DNA from: Chloroflexota bacterium
GTDB lineage: Bacteria; Chloroflexota; Dehalococcoidia; Dehalococcoidales; WRFJ01
DNA: 6,708 nt
NCBI GenBank assembly: GCA_009778865.1
Contig: WRFJ01000049.1
Location: 1 to 6,708, forward strand
Direction: 5' to 3'
The notes under the pieces are model-generated. The model was not told where the DNA came from. It ran no database searches and was given only the letters and a program-made list of their open reading frames with translations. Positions 1-5,558 of this stretch are shown in pieces; position 1 is the stretch's first letter; every line of letters begins with the position of its first letter. The position numbers were made by a program, and so were the translations under genes.

Positions 1-941
1 CTATTGTCATGGCCACTCTTAAAAACAGCGGCAGTGCTGCTTATAAAACAGCAGTGGAGGTTATCCAGCTTTTACGTAGTCCTTTGGACGAAGAAACGTC
101 ATATACTAAAAGTTTAGAGTTTCTGCGCTTATGCGATATGTTGATTGTAGACGAAATAAACGCCAAACTTTCGGCATGGGAACAGGAGCGTTTAAGCGAA
201 CTTCTAACGTGGCGAGTTCGCCAAGACTTACCTTCAGTATTGTCTGCAGCCTGTCTGCCGTCTGAGTTAAACGAATCTTGGAGCAGTAAAATTAATGACC
301 GCTCTATGTGTCAAATATGTGACCTATGCGAAAGTATAATTAAAGAAAGCGATGGCAACTTTGATACCCGTTTTAATCTGCAAAAAAAGATGACTTTTGC
401 TTCTTTTGATCCATTGCGCAAGACTTTGCCGCAGGAGCAGCAATATAGCCTTAAAGCCGCCTACAATGCCGCTAAAAACTTTGCCGAAAATCCAGAGGGC
501 TGGCTTATTATTACAGGCAGCTATGGTGCAGGCAAAACCCACTTGGCTGCTGCCATCGCCAATACACGTTATGCTTTGGGACAAAAATGTTTATTTACTA
601 CTGTGCCAGAGTTGGCCGACAGCTTGCGCCAAGCTTATAATAATACTGACGGTAATGAAACATACGATGAGCTTTTAAATAAGATTAAAACTACTCCCCT
701 GCTAGTACTAGATGACTTCGGTGCTGAAGCATCCACCGCCTGGAGCGTTGAAAAGCTTTATCAGATAGTAAGCTACCGCTATAATGCTCAATTGCCTATG
801 GTGGTTACCGCCCGCAATATTGACGACATAGCTAAAAGAGATGAACGCGTAGCTTCACGCTTTTGCGATTACAGTTGGAGCACTGCTATAGGTATCAACG
901 TACCGGACTATAGACGCACCGGCAGCACACCCACTAAATAA
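1..941 (+). CDS. DnaC/DnaI-like replicative helicase loader ATPase, 5'-truncated, with tandem AAA+ modules
   Basis: Probably a DnaC/DnaI/IstB-type AAA+ ATPase that helps load the replicative helicase; the role is inferred from family. Counting from the first ATG in the window (position 9, 310 residues), the C-terminal module has Walker A GSYGAGKTH (170-178), Walker B LLVLDD (231-236), sensor-1-like VVTARN (265-270) and an arginine-finger-type DERVASRF (278-285). Residues 42-98 repeat the second half of such a module: a Walker-B-like LIVDE (45-49), a conserved Trp 57, LPSVLSA (74-80) and WSSKINDR (91-98). The matching Walker A would lie before the window. The reading frame is open through positions 3-8, and no ribosome binding site is visible before the ATG, so the gene very likely starts upstream. 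A CxxCxxC motif (C101, C104, C107) sits between the modules. It could instead be an IstB-type transposition helper, but no transposase is nearby. The gene ends convergent with ricT. Confidence 0.82.
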   Translation, partial: IVMATLKNSGSAAYKTAVEVIQLLRSPLDEETSYTKSLEFLRLCDMLIVDEINAKLSAWEQERLSELLTWRVRQDLPSVLSAACLPSELNESWSSKINDRSMCQICDLCESIIKESDGNFDTRFNLQKKMTFASFDPLRKTLPQEQQYSLKAAYNAAKNFAENPEGWLIITGSYGAGKTHLAAAIANTRYALGQKCLFTTVPELADSLRQAYNNTDGNETYDELLNKIKTTPLLVLDDFGAEASTAWSVEKLYQIVSYRYNAQLPMVVTARNIDDIAKRDERVASRFCDYSWSTAIGINVPDYRRTGSTPTK

Positions 942-942
942 A

Positions 943-1025
943 AAGCAACTTAACTTGGTGCCAAATTGTACGCAAAAAGCGTTGCGGTACACTAATTAAA
1001 AAAGATTGTAAAAATCACGTTGCTT
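943..1025 (-). terminator. Possible terminator structure in the convergent spacer (weak)
   Basis: The spacer between the two convergent genes is 82 nt (942-1023). On the minus strand, AAGCAAC at the ricT stop (1025-1019) can pair with GTTGCTT (949-943), which runs directly into a T-rich tract over the end of the upstream gene. Inside are a smaller imperfect hairpin (968-990, GTACGC against GCGGTAC with one bulged G) and the near-palindrome TTGGTGCCAA (955-964). The closing stem is only 7 bp and encloses about 69 nt, so this is not a textbook intrinsic terminator. No convincing terminator is seen for the plus strand. Confidence 0.25.
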
Positions 1026-2262
1026 AACCTTGAGCTAGATTGTTGCCGCCGGCATTTTTATTATGACGCGGTACAAATTTACGCCGCCCGGGTAAAAAAC
1101 CGGTAGCATCGTTATTGCTTTTATGCGGTTTGGCAGGCTCTTGCTGTGGTTTATTGATCAACCCTTGTTTATTGTCATGCCCATGTCTTTTGTAATTGCG
1201 GTTTTTGCGTTCTTCTATATTATCGGCACCGCGTACATGTTTATCAGTATCTTCAGACGAAGCAACAGTAGCTTCAGGTGTTACCTGACGGTTTTTACTG
1301 TCTTTTTGGTAAGGTTTATTGGACAGTTTACCGGAATTTATTGTATTGTTTTTATTGTCTGTATACTTATTTTGTGGATATGCAGGTATCTCATCGTGCA
1401 AAATATCTTCATCAGAAACACCGTCTTCTTTATCCGCATCGCTATCGTTTTCTACCAAAAACACACCTTCCATTTTAAGCGCGGCTAAAGGATATTCAAT
1501 AATAGCTTCAGTTTCAGTCTTAACTGTGACCAGTTCTTCCATAGGTTTACTGCTGACAACTATAGCTTCGCCATTGGGAGTTTGCACAACAGAACCGCGT
1601 TTAGGCATGCGACGGTTTTGTGCTTTATATTGCTCGTATTCATAGTCTAAACAACACAATAGGCGCCCGCACACACCACTGATTTTAGTAGAGTTAAGAG
1701 GCAGATTTTGCTCTTTGGCCATCTTGATGGATACCGGATTAAAATCACTTAAAAACCCCTCACAGCACAATTGGCGGCCACAGCGGCCGTAACCACCAAT
1801 AAGCTTGGCTTCATCACGCGGGCCTATCTGTCTAAGTTCTACCAAAGTACGCAAAGTGCGGTTGAGTTCTTTAACTAACTCTCTGAAGTCAACGCGCCCT
1901 TCGGCGCCGAAATAAATAGTTAAACGCGAAAGATCTAAATTATATTCGGCAGCAATAAGATTCATGGGCAAGTTTAGACGTTTAACAATCGATGCCGTCT
2001 CAAAAAGAGCTTTGTCCTCTTTTTCTTTTAGGCCTTCGGAAGCTTTAATGTCCTCAAAATTAGCTAAGCGTATAATGGTTTTAAGCGGCTTGACCACTTC
2101 TTCATCGGTCACCTCTTTGGGATTTTGCGCCACAATAGCCAGAACCGACCCGCGAGCAGTATCTACTACCACATTATCGCCAATGGATAATTCCAAACCG
2201 TTGGGATTAAAATAATATACGCGCCCGGCTCTTTTATAGCGCACTCCAACAACATTAATCAT
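1024..2262 (-). CDS. ricT: PSP1 domain-containing protein, RicT (YaaT) family
   Basis: A 412-residue protein of the PSP1/RicT family. In Bacillus subtilis RicT works with RicA and RicF as an Fe-S complex that helps RNase Y process mRNA and affects sporulation, competence and biofilm; transfer of that role here is inference. The N-terminus (VGVRYKRAGRVYYF, 5-18) is typical. The PSP1 core spans about 60-146 and includes GRVDFRELVKEL (122-133) and ELRQIGPRDEAK (142-153). Two cysteine motifs, RCGRQLCC (160-167) and VCGRLLCC (197-204), supply six cysteines (161, 166, 167, 198, 203, 204), the likely cluster ligands. Residues about 270-412 form a low-complexity tail, acidic to about 291 and then basic and Asn/Lys-rich, longer than I expect for the family. 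The start ATG matches the family N-terminus. The nearest purine-rich SD, AGAAAGG (2285-2279), lies 16 nt upstream, which is long. holB ends 24 nt upstream, an adjacency conserved in Firmicutes, so the gene is last in the lysA-holB-ricT unit. Confidence 0.92.
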   Translation of the reverse strand: MINVVGVRYKRAGRVYYFNPNGLELSIGDNVVVDTARGSVLAIVAQNPKEVTDEEVVKPLKTIIRLANFEDIKASEGLKEKEDKALFETASIVKRLNLPMNLIAAEYNLDLSRLTIYFGAEGRVDFRELVKELNRTLRTLVELRQIGPRDEAKLIGGYGRCGRQLCCEGFLSDFNPVSIKMAKEQNLPLNSTKISGVCGRLLCCLDYEYEQYKAQNRRMPKRGSVVQTPNGEAIVVSSKPMEELVTVKTETEAIIEYPLAALKMEGVFLVENDSDADKEDGVSDEDILHDEIPAYPQNKYTDNKNNTINSGKLSNKPYQKDSKNRQVTPEATVASSEDTDKHVRGADNIEERKNRNYKRHGHDNKQGLINKPQQEPAKPHKSNNDATGFLPGRRKFVPRHNKNAGGNNLAQG

Positions 2263-2286
2263 AATCTTTTAATTTAAACCTTTCTT

Positions 2287-3306
2287 TCATAAGGAAAGCA
2301 TCATCGCTTCCAAGGTTAAAAGCGAAGCTACATTTTGTTTTAATAATTTTTTGCTGTACGTTATGCTTTGTAAAAAAGCATTTATTCTCATACTGTTAAG
2401 ACGCATGGCAGCCTCTTTTATATTGGCAATCAATTGACGATTATGCACCAAAACATCCTGTCCCAAGCTTACCGCCAGCATATCACGGTATATCTTTTGC
2501 CAGATATCCAACAAGCGGTAAAGACTTTGGCGATCTTTAGTAAACATTTTGTTTAACTCACCGGCCAAGGCTAAGCGCTTAGTTAAAGGATAGGTTGTCA
2601 TATCCAAAGCTTTTTGGGCAAAATCCTGTCTTTCCTGTACCATATCATCATTTTGTAACGCTAAAACCGCCCAGCCTGTTTTGCCGCCAGCCATAGAGGA
2701 AAGTATTTGTGCTGTCTTGGCATCTGCTCCTAAAGAAACCAAATGCTTTGTGATATCATCTTCCAAAGCCTCTTTAATTTCCACTTTACTTAGACGTGAA
2801 GATATAGTTGGTAACAGTATGTCGGCATTTTCGGCCAGTAATATAAAATAAACATAGCTTTGATGCTCTTCCAAAGTCTTTAGCAGACGATTGGCAGCCG
2901 GCAAAGACATATATTCGGCCCCGTCTATTATAAAAACTTTAGCCCTACCTTCATACGGAGCTACGACAGCACTTTCTATAATATCTTTAACCTGCTCGGT
3001 GGAAATGCCAGTTTTAGCTACTTCCTCGCCACCTTTTTCTGCCGTCTCTATACCGGCTGTTTTCACATCGGCAAAAACACCTTTAAGTATGCGGCGGCAA
3101 TAAGAACATTGTCCGCAGGGAGTATTTTCCTCCGGGCAATTAAGCATAGCCGCCAAATATAGAGCTAAAGTATGTTTACCTATATGACAAGGACCGTGTA
3201 ATAAAAAAGCACTATGGCCATCAGCTACGGCTTTACGCAAAAACATAGCCGGTTTTTGCTGACCCACCGGAACAGCCAGGCTGCTTTTAATCTCTAGATT
3301 TCGCAT
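2287..3306 (-). CDS. holB: DNA polymerase III delta-prime subunit (clamp loader)
   Basis: A 339-residue clamp-loader subunit of the AAA+ delta-prime/tau family, acting with delta and tau/gamma to load the beta sliding clamp. In order: a P-loop region GPCHIGKHT (38-46); four cysteines C57, C64, C67 and C70 in the zinc-module position; a Walker-B-region strand VFIIDGAEYMS (124-134); ANRLLKTLEE (138-147), a family hallmark; and ISSR (168-171), matching the SRC arginine-finger motif but reading SRL. Residues from about 210 onward are the helical collar domain. The P-loop has His 45 where Ser or Thr normally binds magnesium, so ATP binding may be weak or absent, as is known for some delta-prime subunits. 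The ATG lies inside the last codons of lysA (13-nt overlap) without a strong SD, which points to translational coupling. Length is normal for the family. A tau/gamma paralogue is less likely given the length and the neighbouring ricT. Confidence 0.9.
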   Translation of the reverse strand: MRNLEIKSSLAVPVGQQKPAMFLRKAVADGHSAFLLHGPCHIGKHTLALYLAAMLNCPEENTPCGQCSYCRRILKGVFADVKTAGIETAEKGGEEVAKTGISTEQVKDIIESAVVAPYEGRAKVFIIDGAEYMSLPAANRLLKTLEEHQSYVYFILLAENADILLPTISSRLSKVEIKEALEDDITKHLVSLGADAKTAQILSSMAGGKTGWAVLALQNDDMVQERQDFAQKALDMTTYPLTKRLALAGELNKMFTKDRQSLYRLLDIWQKIYRDMLAVSLGQDVLVHNRQLIANIKEAAMRLNSMRINAFLQSITYSKKLLKQNVASLLTLEAMMLSL

Positions 3307-4601
3307 TTTAATAAATCTTCTATGGTCTCACGCCGACGCACCAATTTAGCATGCCCGTCTTTAACAAAAACAATGGCCGGACGGGCCATACCGTTGTAAT
3401 TGGAGGCCATCGGTACACTGTAGGCACCGCTAGCCGGTACGGCAATAATATCGCCGCGCTTTAAAAGCGGCATTTTTATATTATGGATTAATATATCACT
3501 TGATTCGCAGAAACGTCCGGCTATAGATACTTCCCGGCTGGGTACGGCCAGCATGTTATTGGCTACTGCCGCTAAGTATTTGGCTTCATACATAGCCGGG
3601 CGTATATTGTCACCCATGCCGCCGTCTACGGCTATGTACAGGCTGCCGTTTTGACGCTCTTTAATGTTACCTACAGTATATAAAGCCACACCGGCCCGCC
3701 CTACAAGCGAGCGTCCGGGTTCTATGGTAATAGCTGGTATATTTATATGTAAAAGCTGGCATTGCTTTTTAATCTCATCGCACACAGCTGTTACATACTC
3801 TTTGTAGTTTGGCAGTTTATCTTGTTCGTTATAGGCAATAGCATAACCGCCACCTAGGTTAAAACGGCGTAAATTTACACCCCATTCGTGAACAGCTTTA
3901 GCACATATCGGCATGACGTTTTGTACAGTCTGCACAAAAGGTTCTGTCTCCATAATCTGTGAGCCGATATGACAATGAAAACCGTGTAAATCTATATAGG
4001 GCATAGCCAAGGCTTGACAGCAAGCCTGTTCGGCCATATGTAAAGCAAAACCAAATTTAGAATCAGCCTGACCGGTGATAATAAAACGATGGGTATGAGG
4101 GTCAACATTGGGTGTTAAGCGTAAAAGTACTGAAGCTTTTTTATTTAAAGCAGCGGCTACGTCATTGATATTTTGCAAATCATCAAAACCATCGGCCACA
4201 ATATAGCCGACGCCGGCCAAAAGAGCATCTGTTAGTTCGTCTATGGTCTTGTTATTGCCGTGCAGATACATACGCTTAGGATTAAAACCGCCGGCTACAG
4301 CCATAGCCAGTTCGCCTTGTGAAATAATATCCAAAGAAAGACCTTCTTCTTCCAAAAGAGTGGCTAAAGCTTTGCACATAAAGGCTTTACCGGCAAAAGC
4401 CACCGCAACATCGGGCAATTCTTTGGCAAACAAGTTTTGATATTCCTGACACATATAGCGCAGAGTATTTTCATCATAAACATAGAGAGGCGTACCGTAT
4501 TGGGCGACTAAAGAGGTTATATCCACGTCGCCTATAGATAAGCAGCCGTCGTCGCCAACCTTGGCAGTTATAGGAAAAATAGACAGAATTTTTGTATTCA
4601 T
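3294..4601 (-). CDS. lysA: Diaminopimelate decarboxylase
   Basis: A PLP-dependent fold-III decarboxylase converting meso-diaminopimelate to L-lysine, the last step of lysine synthesis, in the cytoplasm. The 435-residue length fits the family. Visible motifs: AGKAF with K72 as the probable PLP Schiff-base lysine; HGNNK (114-118); HCHIGSQ (209-215); the phosphate-binding NLGGGYAI (248-255); EPGRSLVG (294-301); the substrate-site FCESSD (364-369), with C365 and E366 contributed across the dimer; and GAYS (392-395) with Y394. The N-terminal barrel domain runs to about 290, followed by the beta domain. Every key residue I expect is present. The ATG at 4601 is the only Met before residue 50 and fits the family N-terminus. 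It lies 9 nt after a strong -10 box with no room for an SD, so translation is probably leaderless. It is the first gene of the unit and its 3' end overlaps holB by 13 nt. Other fold-III decarboxylases (arginine, ornithine, carboxynorspermidine) are less likely. Confidence 0.95.
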   Translation of the reverse strand: MNTKILSIFPITAKVGDDGCLSIGDVDITSLVAQYGTPLYVYDENTLRYMCQEYQNLFAKELPDVAVAFAGKAFMCKALATLLEEEGLSLDIISQGELAMAVAGGFNPKRMYLHGNNKTIDELTDALLAGVGYIVADGFDDLQNINDVAAALNKKASVLLRLTPNVDPHTHRFIITGQADSKFGFALHMAEQACCQALAMPYIDLHGFHCHIGSQIMETEPFVQTVQNVMPICAKAVHEWGVNLRRFNLGGGYAIAYNEQDKLPNYKEYVTAVCDEIKKQCQLLHINIPAITIEPGRSLVGRAGVALYTVGNIKERQNGSLYIAVDGGMGDNIRPAMYEAKYLAAVANNMLAVPSREVSIAGRFCESSDILIHNIKMPLLKRGDIIAVPASGAYSVPMASNYNGMARPAIVFVKDGHAKLVRRRETIEDLLKCEI

Positions 4602-4610
4602 AATGTTTAA

Positions 4611-4639
4611 ATTATAGCAAGGGATGCTTTATACTTCAA
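4611..4639 (-). promoter_or_regulatory. Sigma-70-type promoter for lysA-holB-ricT, giving a near-leaderless transcript
   Basis: On the minus strand, TTGAAG (4639-4634) and a perfect TATAAT (4616-4611) are separated by exactly 17 nt. The -10 box is followed by only 9 nt, TTAAACATT, before the lysA ATG. A start about 7 nt downstream of the -10 box falls near A4604, leaving a leader of about 3-5 nt and no SD. The boxes are seen directly; the transcription start is inferred. Confidence 0.75.
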
Positions 4640-4733
4640 TTAAAGAGTTTAAATAAAGCTGAAAATAAAACTTGATTTTATAACCATATAAGTTTTAAGA
4701 TAATACAGTACCATATTAAAACTATTGTGCAGG

Positions 4734-4762
4734 TTTACTTATTTTCCGTACAGTAGTAAAAT
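4734..4762 (+). promoter_or_regulatory. Candidate promoter for the HAD hydrolase-ABC exporter genes
   Basis: TTTACT (4734-4739) and TAAAAT (4757-4762) are separated by 17 nt, matching the sigma-70 consensus at 4/6 and 5/6. The predicted start near 4768-4770 leaves a leader of about 57 nt, with the SD at its end. A weaker alternative, TTGATT (4672-4677) with TAAGAT (4696-4701), has an 18-nt spacer. The region is AT-rich, so chance matches are likely. Confidence 0.45.
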
Positions 4763-4810
4763 TATCAACAGTATATTAATACCCTGCCGCAATCTAACAA
4801 GTACTTGGTT

Positions 4811-4816
4811 AAGGAG
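4811..4816 (+). promoter_or_regulatory. Ribosome binding site that fixes the HAD gene start
   Basis: AAGGAG, a strong Shine-Dalgarno match, ends 9 nt before the ATG at 4826. An in-frame TTG at 4805 lies before this site and so cannot be the start it serves. Confidence 0.85.
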
Positions 4817-4825
4817 CAGATCTTA

Positions 4826-5521
4826 ATGAAAAAAGTGGTGTTTTTTGATCTCAATAAGACGTTAATAGACAATAACCCCTCGCGCGAAGAGATGGAATAT
4901 AATATCTTAAATAAAGAAAAAGGCTACCAGATTTCTATGGACACCATCAACAAAGCTTATGCGGTAGCCGATGAGTATTTTTATAATGAATGTGCCCGTC
5001 TACCTTTAATAGAACGCAGCCCTCAGGAAAAGTTGGCAGTGTATTATATGCATCAGGTAAAAGTATTAGAGTATTGCGGCGTGGTAGCTGATGACACTTT
5101 GGTTAAATACATTATGAAACGCTATAGTATAGATTGTAAAACTATGAAAGTTTTTGATGATGCTATGGAGACTTTAAATATTTTACACCAAAAAGGCCTT
5201 AAGACCGGCTTAATTTCCAATTCCGATTCCGACATTTCTTGTTTGCTTGACGAATTAGGGCTAAGCCAGAAGTTAGATTATGTTATAACTTCAGCCGAAT
5301 GCGGAGCCACCAAGCCCAAAGCCGCTATCTTTAATATAGCTTTACAAAAAGCCAGCATTACCGCAGCTGAAGCCCTATATATAGGTGACCAAGTAGATAT
5401 AGACGTAGCCGGAGCCCAAAACGCCGGCATAGATTATCTTTTGATAGACCGCCTAGATCATCACCACCATATTAAAGAACGTCGCATACAGGATATGCGC
5501 CAAGTTTGGCAATACATATAA
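4826..5521 (+). CDS. HAD-superfamily hydrolase (subfamily IA-like) with an altered catalytic motif
   Basis: A 231-residue haloacid dehalogenase-like hydrolase, probably cytoplasmic; the substrate cannot be read from sequence. Motif I is VFFDLNKTLID (5-15): nucleophile Asp 8 is present, but the residue two further on, normally the acid/base Asp, is Asn 10. A helical C1-type cap spans about 16-100. Motif II is LISNSD with Ser 131, motif III is TKPK with Lys 163, and motif IV is IGDQVDID with Asp 188 and Asp 193. This order and spacing fit subfamily IA (phosphoglycolate phosphatase, YjjG nucleotidase, 2-haloacid dehalogenase relatives). The Asn could alter or weaken phosphatase activity. A natural HHHH run (212-215) lies near the C-terminus. 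The ATG at 4826 is chosen because AAGGAG sits 9 nt before it. The ABC exporter gene follows after 37 nt, suggesting co-transcription, though no functional link is evident. Confidence 0.88.
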   Translation: MKKVVFFDLNKTLIDNNPSREEMEYNILNKEKGYQISMDTINKAYAVADEYFYNECARLPLIERSPQEKLAVYYMHQVKVLEYCGVVADDTLVKYIMKRYSIDCKTMKVFDDAMETLNILHQKGLKTGLISNSDSDISCLLDELGLSQKLDYVITSAECGATKPKAAIFNIALQKASITAAEALYIGDQVDIDVAGAQNAGIDYLLIDRLDHHHHIKERRIQDMRQVWQYI

Positions 5522-5543
5522 TTTATGAATACGGTATATACAA

Positions 5544-5549
5544 AAGGGG
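5544..5549 (+). promoter_or_regulatory. Ribosome binding site supporting a TTG start for the ABC exporter
   Basis: AAGGGG ends 9 nt before TTG at 5559, the same spacing as for the preceding gene. The in-frame Met codons are much further in, after the first membrane segment, and have no comparable site. Confidence 0.7.
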
Positions 5550-5558
5550 TAACATCTC

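Noticed and set aside
1..941. IstB transposition helper and insertion sequence
   Set aside because: The ATPase is of the same broad family, but no transposase gene, terminal inverted repeats or target duplications are seen, and the neighbours are housekeeping genes.
1123..1488. Open frame of 121 codons on the plus strand, rich in Phe, Ile and Tyr
   Set aside because: It is antisense to the low-complexity tail of ricT; the hydrophobic look is the reverse complement of Lys/Asn/Asp codons. No SD or family resemblance.
1964..2215. Plus-strand open frame inside the ricT region
   Set aside because: Antisense to the conserved PSP1 core, which clearly codes on the minus strand.
4805..4825. TTG at 4805 as the HAD gene start
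   Set aside because: The AAGGAG site at 4811-4816 lies downstream of it and is ideally placed for ATG 4826, where the conserved HAD N-terminus begins.
4602..4825. Lysine riboswitch or other structured leader upstream of lysA
   Set aside because: The apparent promoter is only 9 nt before the ATG, and no conserved leader fold or terminator hairpin is visible in the region.
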